DNA from: Myxococcales bacterium
Lineage (GTDB): Bacteria; Myxococcota_A; UBA9042
DNA: 64,000 bases
Assembly: GCA_947491025.1 (NCBI GenBank)
Contig: CANLIC010000003.1
Coordinates: 124,001 to 188,000 of the forward strand
Reading direction: 5' to 3'
Shown here: positions 45,766 to 55,049 of the stretch, piece after piece
Position numbering within the stretch: the stretch's first letter is position 1
Layout of the letters: the number at the start of each line of letters is the position of its first letter
Notes under the pieces: model-generated
What the model was told of the DNA's origin: nothing
Databases searched by the model: none
What the model saw: the letters and a program-made list of their open reading frames with translations, nothing else
Made by a program: the position numbers and the translations under genes

Positions 45766-48700
45766 CTACTTGCAGGCAGAGGACTGCCAGGACTTGCCGC
45801 TCTTGGCGCCCGCGCAGATCTCGCATCCCTTGTCCGGATTGACGGTCCCGTCGGAGTAGCACTTGCCGCCGATGCTGCAGGCATTGCTGGTAATTCGAAC
45901 GGTGCGTAGGCGGTGGTTGGCGGTGTCGCTCACGATGAGGTCGCCATTGGCCAACGCGAGGACGCCGAGGGGCGAGTTGAAGAGCGCCACCGAATTGTTC
46001 CCATCCTTGTAGCCAGCGCCGCTGCCCGCCGCGGTGGTCACGATGCCGCTCTCGATCTGGCGGAGGCGGTGGTTGCCGAGCTCGACCACCCAGACGCGGC
46101 CGCTGCCGTCGACATCAATGCCCCACGGCCGGTTGAAGCGGGCATCGGTGGCGGCGCCATCGCCAAAGCCTGCGGTGAGCCCGGCGAAGGTGGTGACCGT
46201 GCCGTCGGGCAGCACGCGCCGGACCCGGTGGCCATCCCACTCGGTGACGTAGAGCGTGCCGGCGCCATCGACTGCGATGCCGATGGGGTACTGGAACTGC
46301 GCCACCGCGCCCTTGCCATCCTTGTAGCCATAGCTCGAGCCGGCGAGCGTCGTCACCGTGCCGTCGGCCGCGATCGCGCGCACGCGGCTGTTCGCAAAAT
46401 CCGCCACGTAGACCGTGTCCGCAGCGCCCACCGCCAATCCGATCGGCTGATTGAGGCCTGCTGCGCCGCCCTTGCCGTCCCCAGCACCAGGCGTGCTGCT
46501 GCCCGCGAGGGTCGTCACGACGCCATCGGTCGCCACGACGCGCACCCGGTGGTTGAAGCGGTCGGCCACGACCACTGCGCCTGAGGACAACACGCCGACG
46601 TCGCTTGGCGTGTTGAACCAGGCCTTGGCTCCGGCCGCGTCGACGAAGCCGGCGGTGCCCGACCCGGCGATGGTGGTGACCTTGCCATCGGAGTCGACTT
46701 GCCTCACGCGGTGGTTGGTCTGGTCCGCCACCCAAAGGGTGCCGGTCACATCCAGGGCGATGCCGATGGGCGCGTTGAAGCGGGCGTTGACGCCGGCAGC
46801 GTCGGTCCAGCCAGCCGTAGAGCCGGCCAGGGTGCCGACGATGGTGGTGCCAGCCTCCGGCTTGCAGGCCGCGTTCACGCAGATTTCGCCGATGGTGCAG
46901 ACGTTGCCGTCGTCGCAGGGCAGGCTGTTGGGCGCGTGCTGGCAGGCATTGTTGACGCAAGCATCCGTCGTGCACGGGTTCTTGTCGTCGCAGTGGCTCG
47001 CGAGATCGCACCAGCCCTTGCAGCCGATGATCTTGGTGAACGTGCACGCGCTCGTGCCGGTGTCGCAGGCGTCGGTGGTGCAGTCGTCCTGGTCGTCGCA
47101 ACCCACCGGTGTACCGGCGCAAGAGCCCGATTTGCAGGCGTCTTTCTCGACGCACAGCTTGCCGTCATCACAAGAGGCCCCGTCTGCGAGCGCCGAGAAG
47201 TTGCCGCTGTCCTTATCGCCTAGGCACGCCTGGCAGCTCGAGCCTGCCTTGGTCCAGCCGTGGCTCCAGCAAGCGCCGTTGATCTTGCAAGGCGTGGCCG
47301 TGGCTTGGGCCGAGCGGATTCGGTGGTTGCTGGCGTCGACAATGTAGACCAGACCGCTGGGGAGGCTGGCCAAGCTGCGCGGCGTATACAAGTGCGCTGA
47401 CAGTCCCTCGCCGTTGACGTAGCCGGCGACGCCGCCGCCCGCCCAGTCCAGGACATTGGCGTTGGAATCGACGCGGCGCACCCGCTGGTTGTCGGAGTCC
47501 GCCACCAGCAGCTCGCCGGTCGGCAGCCACAGCACATCCCAGGGCCTGTTGAAGCGCGCCTTCTGGCCTTGGCCGGCGAGGTACCCGACGCCGCCATCGC
47601 CCGCGATGGTGACGACCTGACCCGTCGCGCTCACCTTGCGCAGCCGGTTGCCACCATGCTCGACGAAGTAGACGGTGCCGTCCGGACCCACGTCGAGGCC
47701 GATGGGGCCGTTGAGCACCGCTGAGGCGCCTTGGCCGTCGGTGTGGCCGGCTGAGCCGTTGCCAGCTACGGTTGAGACCAGCGAATTAACGAGATCCAGC
47801 TTACGGATCCTGTGGTTGCTGTAGTCGGCGACGTAGACTACGCCGCCTTGGGAGAACGCGACGCCGTACGGATTGGCGAAGCGCGCTTGCTGCGCCGGCC
47901 CGTCGAGGAAGCCAGCCGTGCCGCCCGCAGCGGTGCTGACGCTGGTGCCGTCGACGAGACGCACGCGCTGGTTGCCGAGGTCCGCGACGATGACCCGATC
48001 GCTCGAGTCGGCGTCGACGTCGGCTGGCTGGTTGAAGCGCGCGCTCTGCGTGTCGCCGTCAATGAGGCCCGCCACCGAGCCGGTCCAGGTCGAGACGATG
48101 CCGTCCGCGCTGATGAGGCGCAGCCGATGGTTGCCGCGATCCGCGATGACCTGGACGCCCGAGCTGAGGACGGTGACGCCGCCTGGGCCGTTGAAGCGTG
48201 CCTGATTGGCCGCGCCGTCGGTCTCGCCTTGTCCGATGCCGGCTTGTAGTTCCACCCAAACCGCCGCGCCGGCCTGGCACTTGGCGCCCTTGCAGGCATC
48301 GCCCATCGTGCAGCTGTCCCCGTCGTTGCAGGGCAGGCTGTTGCCGACCCACACGCACTTGTTCTTGGCGCAAGTATCGGTCGTGCAGGGGTTCTTGTCG
48401 TCGCACTGCGGGTCCGTCTCGCAGTATTCGCCGCAGCCGACGATGACCTCGAACAGGCAGCCACCGGTCTTGGCGTCGCAGCTGTCCTTGGTGCAGCTGA
48501 TCTTGTCGTCGCAGGCCTTCGCTGCGCCCGCGACGCACTTGCCGCTCGCGCAGGCGTCTTGCTGGGTGCAGGGTGCGCCGTCTTCGCAAACAGCGTTGTC
48601 AGCCAGCGTCGTCCACGCCTTGGCGTTGGCCGCGAAGTTGCAAGCCTGGCAGATCGCTGCGGGGTTGCGCAGGCCGTCGCCGATGCAGACGCCGCCAATG

Positions 48701-51700
48701 TTGCAGGTCGTCCCGCTCTCTTTGAGCCGGCGAATTCGATGGTTGGCCCAGTCCGCGACCAGCACAGTCCCGTCGGCAGAGACCTCGAAGCGCCAGGGCT
48801 GGTTGAGGCGCGCAACGGTCGTCGCCTCACCGTCTAGGATGCCGCCAACCGTGCCGGCGAAGGTGCTGACCGAGCCCGCAGTCGAGATGGCGCGCAGCCG
48901 GTGGTTGTAGCGGTCAGCGACCAGGACGCGGCCACTGCTGTCGACGCCGATGCCCCATGGGTAGTAGAACCGGGCATTTTGTGCGGCGCCATCGACCAGA
49001 CCCGCGATGCCGCTGCCGGCGAGGGTCGTCACCTCGCCATCGGCGCTGACACGCCGGATGCGGTGGTTCTCGTAGTCAGCGACCAGCACGCCCCCACCTG
49101 CCAGGGTCGCGACGTCGATTGGGTAACGGAATTGGGCTGCGGCGCCCTTGCCGTCGGCGTAACCGATGCTGCTGCCGGCGAGCGTGGTGACGGTACCGTC
49201 CGCTGCGACGCGACGAATGCGGTTGTTGCTGAAGTCGGCGACATAGGCGCCGCCGCCGGGGATGAGCGACGCGCCATAGGGGTTGTTGAAGCGAGCGACG
49301 GTCGCTGCGCCGTCAGCGTAGCCGCCGCCGATACCCGTCCACGTCGATGTGTTGCCGTCCTTGTCGATGAGACGCAGGCGGTGGTTGCTGAGATCGGTGA
49401 CGACCAGGACGCCGTCCGGGCGCAGTTCGATGTCCGATGGCGCATTGAACTGTGCGGTCTCGCCTTTGGCATCGGTCATGCCTGCGACGCCGCTGCCGGC
49501 GAAGACCGCCAGCGTTCCAGCCTTGAGGTCGATGACGCGGATGCGATGCTCTTCGCCGTTGGCAACGTAGAGCCGACCATCCGCGCCCGTGACGATCGCC
49601 CGCGGACCGTTCATCAGCGCCTTGGCGAGTGGGCCGTCGAGGCTGCCCTGGCTCACGCCAGCGATGGTCGAGACCTCTGTGCCCTTGCCAGACTTGCAGA
49701 CGCCACCGGCGCAGATGTCGCCCCAGGTGCAAAGATCGCCATCGTCACAGCTCTTGGTGTTCGCGGTGTTGCCGCACTTTCCGCTGCTGCAGGCGTCGTC
49801 GGTGCATGGGTTCTTGTCGTCGCAGTCCTCGACCTTGGCGCAGTTGCCGCCGCAGCCGACGATCGGCGTGAAGATGCAGCCGCCGGAGCCGTTGTCGCAC
49901 GCGTCGTTGGTGCACTTGTCGCCGTCGTCGCAGCTCTTCGCGCTGCCCTTGCAGCTGCCGTCGACACAGACCTCCTTGGCGCTGCAGACGTCGTCGTCGA
50001 GACAGGCGCTGCTGTTGGCCAGGGTCGTCCAGTCCGTCGCGCTCTGATTCGGATCGCACACCTGGCACGGGCCCTGTGGGTTGGGCAGGCCAGCCCGGAC
50101 GCAGCCCTTGGAGATCGAGCACCACGCTACGCCTCCGCCCGCCCAGAGCCGCCGGAGCCGGTGATTCACCGAATCGGCGACGACGATGCCACCCGTGCTC
50201 GGCTCGACGGCGAGGCCAGCCGGGAAGTTGAAACGCGCCGCCATCGCTGCGCCGTCGAGGAAGCCGGCCGTGCCGCTGCCCGCGACGGTGCTGACCGAGC
50301 CGCCAAGGATGCGACGGATCCGGTGGTTGTTGCGGTCGCTTATCCAGATGGCGCCCGAGTCGTCGACCGCCACGCTGTAGGGCGCGTTCAGCCGTGCCGT
50401 CGCCGCGTCGCCGTCGAGCCAGCCCGCGACGCCAGAGCCGGCGACGGTGGTGACCACATTATCGGGCGAGAGACGGCGGATGCGATGGTTGCCCATGTCG
50501 GCGATGAAGATGGATCCGTCGGCGTGAATCGCCAATCCGCGCGGCAGGTTGAAGCGTGCGGCGGCCGCTGCGCCGTCGGCGAAGCCCGCCACCGAACCCG
50601 CGAGTGTCGCCACGTTGCCGCCCGCGATGATGCGCAGTCGATTGTTGTTCTGATCGCTGACCACAAGGGCGCCGCCCTTGCGCGCCACCACATCGATCGG
50701 CGCGTTGAAGCGGGCCTTGAGCGCCTCACCTTCGACGTAACCGGCCTGGCCGTCACCTGCGAGGCGGGTCACGACGCCGGCGTAGACCTTGCGCACGGTG
50801 TGGTTGCCGACCTCGGCAAAGTAGACCACGCCCTTGGCATCGACACCGACGCCGTACGGCTGATTCAGAAGCGCGTTCACGCCCTTGCCATCACCGAGGC
50901 CGGGCTGGCCCGAGCCGGCAAGGGTCGTCACCTTGCCGTCGGCGGCGACGCTGCGCAGCGTGTGGGTGAGGGTATCTGCGACGACGAAGCCGCCCGCTGG
51001 AAGGGCGACGATGTCCAGCGGGCTGTTGAAGCGGGCTTTGGCGCCGGCTTCGTCGACCAAACCGGCGGTGCCGTCACCCGACAGGTTGGCGACGGAATCT
51101 GCGGTGGAGGCCTTGCAGGCGCCATTGGCGCAGGCCTCGCCAAAGGTGCACGGCTGGCCATCGTCGCAGGTAGCGCCCGACAGTGGCGACTGGATGCACT
51201 TGCCGAGCACTTTGTCGCAGGAGTCGCTGGTGCAGCTGTTGCCGTCGTCGCAGCTTCCGGTCTTGCCCTGGCACACGATCTTGGCGTTCACGATGGCGCA
51301 GGCATCGCCCAAGGTGCACGCCGAGTCGTCGTCGCATGTCGCCTTTTCGGGCAAGGCGACGAAGGCGCAGGCGCCGGTCTTCTTGTTGCAGGCGTCGGTG
51401 GTGCATGGGTTGGTGTCGTCGCAGACCGTCTGGACGCCTGTGCAGGTGCCGCTGACACAGACATCTTTGGTGGTGCAGGCGTCGGTGTCGTCGCAGACCT
51501 TGGTATTGGTCGCCGAGGAGCACTTGCCGCTGACGCAGCTTTCGTCCGTGCAGGGGTTTTTGTCGTCGCAGTCGCTGGCGTTGACGCAGTAGCCGCCGCA
51601 TCCAGCGATCGGCTTGGCATTGCAGGTGCCATCGCCGGGGTTGCAGCTGTCCTTGGTGCAGTCATCGCCGTCGTCGCACTTCTTTGCGATGCCCGCGCAC

Positions 51701-54700
51701 TTGCCGCCTGCGCAGCCGTCGCTGGCGGTACAGGCGTCGCCGTCGTCGCAGGCGCCGTTGTTGGCGACCTGGACGCAGCCCGCCACGGCGTCGCAGCTAT
51801 CGTCGGTGCACTTGTTGCTGTCGTCGCAATTCTTCTTGGCGCCGACGCACTTGCCGTCGGCGCAGGCGTCCTTCTCCGTGCAGGCGGAGCCATCGTCGCA
51901 GGCGCCGGTCAGGACCTTGTATCCGCACTTGCCGGCGTTGGCGTCGCAGGCGTCGGCCGTGCACGGGTTGCTGTCGTTGCAGTCCTTGTCGGTGGCGCAG
52001 TTGCCGCCGCAGCCCAGAATCGGGCTGTACGCGCAAGCGCCGGTCTTGGCGTCACAAGCGTCTTTGGTGCACTGCTCGCCGTCGTCGCAGACTTTTTTCG
52101 CACCGGCGACGCAGACCTTGGCGCTGCAGGCATCGCCCGCGGTGCAGGCATCGCCGTCAGCGTCGCACGGCTTGACGTTGGCCGTCTGGACGCAGCCGGC
52201 CTTGGGGTCACAGGCATCGTCGGTGCAGGGGTTGCCGTCATTGCAGTCCAGTCCGGTGCCCGCGGTGCACTTGCCACCCAGGCAGACGTCGGTGCTGGTG
52301 CAGACGGTGCCGTCGGCATCGCAGGGCTTGCCAGCCATCGCCTCGCCCTGGTTCTTGCAGGCGCCGGTCTGGGTGTCGCAGCTATCGATGGTGCAAAGCT
52401 CGCCGTCGTCGCAGCTCTTCTTCTTGCCGACGGTACAGACCTTGTCGATGCATGCATCGCCGACGGTGCAAGCGTCGCCGTCGGCGTCGCACGGGCCGAC
52501 CTGGGAGAGGTGCTGGCAGCCTTTGGCCTGGTCGCAGCTGTCCTGTGTACAGGGGTTGCTATCGTCGCACCCGACCTGGGTGCCAGCCACGCAGGCTCCC
52601 TCTTTGCACGCGTCGCCGGCGGTGCAGACCGAGCCGTCGGCATCGCAGGACTTGCCGTCGCTGACGGCCGCCACAGCGCACTTGGCGGTCTTGGGATCGC
52701 AGAGATTCTGGGCACAGGTGCTGTCGCCGCCGCTGTTGCAGGTGACCACCGTTGCCGGGTTCAGCTTGCAGAGCCAAGCGCTCGACGACTTGTCGCAGTA
52801 GAGCTTGCCGAGGCATGCGTTGGTCGGGTTCTGCGCGGCACAGTCCTCGTCGCTCTTGCAGGCGCAGATCGTCGTTCCGCCTTGGCAAGCGCCGGCCTTG
52901 CAGCTGTCGCCGCTGGTGCAGCTGTTGCCATCGTCACAGGGGCCTTCATGCGGCGCCTGGACGCAGCCGGTCTTGGGGTTGCAGCTGTCTTTGGTGCAGA
53001 GGTTGTCGTCATCGCAGTCGCTGGCGACTTTGGCGCTGCCCTTGCACTTGCCGCCGGCGCAGAGGTCGAAGTCGGTGCAGGCGTTGGCGTCGTCGCAGGG
53101 CGCTTTGTTGGCCTCGTAGCCACAGCCCGTCTTGGCGTCGCAGCTGTCCGTGGTGCATGGGTTGCTGTCGTCGCAGGGCAGGGCGGCGCCGGTGCAGGCG
53201 CCGTCCTTGCACGCGTCGTCCTTGGTGCAGAGCGAACCGTCGTCGCATGGGCCCTGCACCGACGTCGCGGCGCATTTGCCGGTGGCGACGTCGCAGCTGT
53301 CCGTGGTGCACGGGTTGCCGTCGTTGCAGGTTGTCGCGACGCCGCCCTGGCACGCGCCCTTGACGCAGGTGTCGCCCTGCGTGCAGCCGTTGCCGTCTTC
53401 GCAGGCGCCGCTCACCGCGCTCGAGCTGCACCCGGCCTGCGCATCGCAGACATCATTGGTGCAGGGGTTCTTGTCGTCGCAGTCGACGGCTTTGGCCTTG
53501 CAGTCGCCACCTTGGCAGGCGTCGCCGCTGGTACAGGCGCTGCCGTCGCTGCAGGTCGCGCCCTCGGGTAGGCCGACCGACGCGCATTGTCCGGTCTTGG
53601 CGTCGCAGCTGTCGATCGTGCAGGGCTTGCCGTCATTGCAGGTCTTGACGACGCCGCCCTGGCAGACCCCGTCCTTGCAGGTGTCTTCGCTGCAGGGGTT
53701 GCCGTCGGCTTCGCAGGGACCGCTTGAAGTCGTGTTGGCGCAGGCGCCGCTCGTGCAGGCGTCGATGGTGCATGGCTTGCCGTCATCGCAGCCGGCGCCA
53801 CCCTCGTCGGTCTGGCCGTCGCAGTCGTCGTCTTTTCCGTTGCACGTTTCTGCGGCCGGCTCTGCCGCCGAACAGGCAGAGAAGGCATCGGCACCACAGG
53901 TGCGGGAGCCCTTGCAGGTGCCATGGCTGTTCGACTTGGCGCATGAGCTGCTGATGTTCTTCTCGATGGCGAGCGGCGGGCAGGTGCACGTGGCGCCCTG
54001 CGCGGGCTGACAGAAGCTGCCCGATGCGCCGCCCAAGGTCGTCCCGGCGGCGCAAGCGTAGCCGGCTGGGCAGTCGCCGTCGGCGGCGCAGGTCCGGCCA
54101 CAGACCTGACCCATGGCGCCGGTCTGCAGGCAGACGCCCTGCTCCATCCCGACGGCCTTGCAGATTTCGTCACTCGAGCAGGGGACGCACAGCGCCGCGG
54201 CTTTGGCGAGGCAATACGACTTGCCGCCAGCGCTCGGAATGGCGAGGCAGTGCCAGTCCGCCTCGCACTCGTCGGACGCAGCGCACGCCTGCAGGCAGCG
54301 TTGACCGGCGCGCGCCCAGAGTTCGGTGCAGAGGCCACTACCGCACTCGCCATTGCCCTTGCACTCGCACCCCGGCCCGCCCGGACAGGCGCCGCCGGCG
54401 TCGCTGGTCCCATCGGGGGTCTCTGTGGTGTCCGTGATCACGCTATCGCCGCCGCCACCGGCGTCGACCGTGACGCCGTCGGTGCCGCCGATGCCGCCGC
54501 CGTCGCCGCCGCCGACCTCCTCCCCGGAGTCTCCAATGCCCTGCACGGCGCTGTCTTCAGCCGAGCAAGCGAACGCGAACGCCACGAGCGCCGCGGCGAC
54601 CATTGCGCTTCGCCTACGCGTCGGCGCCGCACTGACACGCCGATGGCTGGGGCTGGTGTGACTGCCGAACACGCCGCGCTCTCGGGTGGAGCTAGCGCCT

Positions 54701-54792
54701 ACGGCCTCGGTCGTTGACTCCGGCGTAAGGTCACCCGCAATCTCCATGCCCTTCGCGGTAGAACGCCACTCCACTCGGTCCGTCGCTCGCAT
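45766..54792 (-). CDS. Giant lipoprotein with four NHL propellers and Cys-rich stalks
   Basis: 3008 residues from ATG 54792, supported by GGGAGGG five bases upstream. The hydrophobic segment MVAAALVAFAFAC with its lipobox Cys starts only at residue 64, giving an unusually long N-region; ATG 54603 would give a normal signal. After an acidic linker come EGF-like Cys clusters, a MopE-type CNGKDDDCDGQTDEGG near 317 and about 20 Cys-repeat units to about 1235. Then a module repeats four times: six NHL blades (ARFNxPxG, VADxxNHRIRR) followed by a Cys connector of the type CxIxGxCxxxGxxNP and, except in the last, CDDGNPCT-type units. The propellers lie near 1235-1555, 1700-2018, 2185-2495 and 2647-2965. 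NHL propellers bind proteins or glycans; this looks like a multivalent surface adhesin. Ligand unknown. Confidence 0.85.
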   Translation of the reverse strand: MRATDRVEWRSTAKGMEIAGDLTPESTTEAVGASSTRERGVFGSHTSPSHRRVSAAPTRRRSAMVAAALVAFAFACSAEDSAVQGIGDSGEEVGGGDGGGIGGTDGVTVDAGGGGDSVITDTTETPDGTSDAGGACPGGPGCECKGNGECGSGLCTELWARAGQRCLQACAASDECEADWHCLAIPSAGGKSYCLAKAAALCVPCSSDEICKAVGMEQGVCLQTGAMGQVCGRTCAADGDCPAGYACAAGTTLGGASGSFCQPAQGATCTCPPLAIEKNISSSCAKSNSHGTCKGSRTCGADAFSACSAAEPAAETCNGKDDDCDGQTDEGGAGCDDGKPCTIDACTSGACANTTSSGPCEADGNPCSEDTCKDGVCQGGVVKTCNDGKPCTIDSCDAKTGQCASVGLPEGATCSDGSACTSGDACQGGDCKAKAVDCDDKNPCTNDVCDAQAGCSSSAVSGACEDGNGCTQGDTCVKGACQGGVATTCNDGNPCTTDSCDVATGKCAATSVQGPCDDGSLCTKDDACKDGACTGAALPCDDSNPCTTDSCDAKTGCGYEANKAPCDDANACTDFDLCAGGKCKGSAKVASDCDDDNLCTKDSCNPKTGCVQAPHEGPCDDGNSCTSGDSCKAGACQGGTTICACKSDEDCAAQNPTNACLGKLYCDKSSSAWLCKLNPATVVTCNSGGDSTCAQNLCDPKTAKCAVAAVSDGKSCDADGSVCTAGDACKEGACVAGTQVGCDDSNPCTQDSCDQAKGCQHLSQVGPCDADGDACTVGDACIDKVCTVGKKKSCDDGELCTIDSCDTQTGACKNQGEAMAGKPCDADGTVCTSTDVCLGGKCTAGTGLDCNDGNPCTDDACDPKAGCVQTANVKPCDADGDACTAGDACSAKVCVAGAKKVCDDGEQCTKDACDAKTGACAYSPILGCGGNCATDKDCNDSNPCTADACDANAGKCGYKVLTGACDDGSACTEKDACADGKCVGAKKNCDDSNKCTDDSCDAVAGCVQVANNGACDDGDACTASDGCAGGKCAGIAKKCDDGDDCTKDSCNPGDGTCNAKPIAGCGGYCVNASDCDDKNPCTDESCVSGKCSSATNTKVCDDTDACTTKDVCVSGTCTGVQTVCDDTNPCTTDACNKKTGACAFVALPEKATCDDDSACTLGDACAIVNAKIVCQGKTGSCDDGNSCTSDSCDKVLGKCIQSPLSGATCDDGQPCTFGEACANGACKASTADSVANLSGDGTAGLVDEAGAKARFNSPLDIVALPAGGFVVADTLTHTLRSVAADGKVTTLAGSGQPGLGDGKGVNALLNQPYGVGVDAKGVVYFAEVGNHTVRKVYAGVVTRLAGDGQAGYVEGEALKARFNAPIDVVARKGGALVVSDQNNNRLRIIAGGNVATLAGSVAGFADGAAAAARFNLPRGLAIHADGSIFIADMGNHRIRRLSPDNVVTTVAGSGVAGWLDGDAATARLNAPYSVAVDDSGAIWISDRNNHRIRRILGGSVSTVAGSGTAGFLDGAAMAARFNFPAGLAVEPSTGGIVVADSVNHRLRRLWAGGGVAWCSISKGCVRAGLPNPQGPCQVCDPNQSATDWTTLANSSACLDDDVCSAKEVCVDGSCKGSAKSCDDGDKCTNDACDNGSGGCIFTPIVGCGGNCAKVEDCDDKNPCTDDACSSGKCGNTANTKSCDDGDLCTWGDICAGGVCKSGKGTEVSTIAGVSQGSLDGPLAKALMNGPRAIVTGADGRLYVANGEEHRIRVIDLKAGTLAVFAGSGVAGMTDAKGETAQFNAPSDIELRPDGVLVVTDLSNHRLRLIDKDGNTSTWTGIGGGYADGAATVARFNNPYGASLIPGGGAYVADFSNNRIRRVAADGTVTTLAGSSIGYADGKGAAAQFRYPIDVATLAGGGVLVADYENHRIRRVSADGEVTTLAGSGIAGLVDGAAQNARFYYPWGIGVDSSGRVLVADRYNHRLRAISTAGSVSTFAGTVGGILDGEATTVARLNQPWRFEVSADGTVLVADWANHRIRRLKESGTTCNIGGVCIGDGLRNPAAICQACNFAANAKAWTTLADNAVCEDGAPCTQQDACASGKCVAGAAKACDDKISCTKDSCDAKTGGCLFEVIVGCGEYCETDPQCDDKNPCTTDTCAKNKCVWVGNSLPCNDGDSCTMGDACKGAKCQAGAAVWVELQAGIGQGETDGAANQARFNGPGGVTVLSSGVQVIADRGNHRLRLISADGIVSTWTGSVAGLIDGDTQSARFNQPADVDADSSDRVIVADLGNQRVRLVDGTSVSTAAGGTAGFLDGPAQQARFANPYGVAFSQGGVVYVADYSNHRIRKLDLVNSLVSTVAGNGSAGHTDGQGASAVLNGPIGLDVGPDGTVYFVEHGGNRLRKVSATGQVVTIAGDGGVGYLAGQGQKARFNRPWDVLWLPTGELLVADSDNQRVRRVDSNANVLDWAGGGVAGYVNGEGLSAHLYTPRSLASLPSGLVYIVDASNHRIRSAQATATPCKINGACWSHGWTKAGSSCQACLGDKDSGNFSALADGASCDDGKLCVEKDACKSGSCAGTPVGCDDQDDCTTDACDTGTSACTFTKIIGCKGWCDLASHCDDKNPCTTDACVNNACQHAPNSLPCDDGNVCTIGEICVNAACKPEAGTTIVGTLAGSTAGWTDAAGVNARFNAPIGIALDVTGTLWVADQTNHRVRQVDSDGKVTTIAGSGTAGFVDAAGAKAWFNTPSDVGVLSSGAVVVADRFNHRVRVVATDGVVTTLAGSSTPGAGDGKGGAAGLNQPIGLAVGAADTVYVADFANSRVRAIAADGTVTTLAGSSYGYKDGKGAVAQFQYPIGIAVDGAGTLYVTEWDGHRVRRVLPDGTVTTFAGLTAGFGDGAATDARFNRPWGIDVDGSGRVWVVELGNHRLRQIESGIVTTAAGSGAGYKDGNNSVALFNSPLGVLALANGDLIVSDTANHRLRTVRITSNACSIGGKCYSDGTVNPDKGCEICAGAKSGKSWQSSACK
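45890..51090 (-). repeat. Four six-bladed NHL propellers alternating with Cys connectors
   Basis: Propeller coding blocks lie near 51090-50130, 49690-48740, 48240-47310 and 46850-45900. I counted six blades in each. Every blade carries a DG insert before ARFNxPxG, then a strand ending VADxxNHRxRxV. Connectors keep the pattern CxxC(x)nWTxLAD. Confidence 0.85.
51080..53815 (-). repeat. Cys-repeat stalk in the N-terminal part of the NHL lipoprotein
   Basis: About 20 diverged units of the CDDGxxCTxxDxC and CDDxNPCTxDxCDxxxGxC type, the same family as in the 2298-residue lipoprotein at 19.4-26.3 kb, interrupted by CGGxCxxxxDCxDxNPCT variants. Confidence 0.88.
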
Positions 54793-55049
54793 CGTCGCCC
54801 TCCCAGGCTCTTGCCAACCCAAGGCCGGCAGTCTAGCCACTGCCGGGCGGCTTGGGAATGGTCATCGCGGGCGCGCATGACACAGCCCGACGCACGTCGC
54901 CGCGGTCTATCGCTGCATCCAACTGCTTCTAACAACTCCGGGTTTGGTCGACCCAAGCGTACAGCCAGCGGTCGCCCTTCCCGTTCAACCGCCGCTGGGT
55001 TACGCTGCGAGCGGCGCCCTGCGTCGCGTCTCCAGCCCGGAGCACCAGT

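Noticed and set aside
48901..53571. A 1556-codon open frame on the plus strand, antisense to the NHL lipoprotein
   Set aside because: Its Ala/Val/Gly-rich repetitive translation mirrors the Cys-repeat coding of the other strand, it has no ribosome site or signal, and the minus-strand protein has clear domains.
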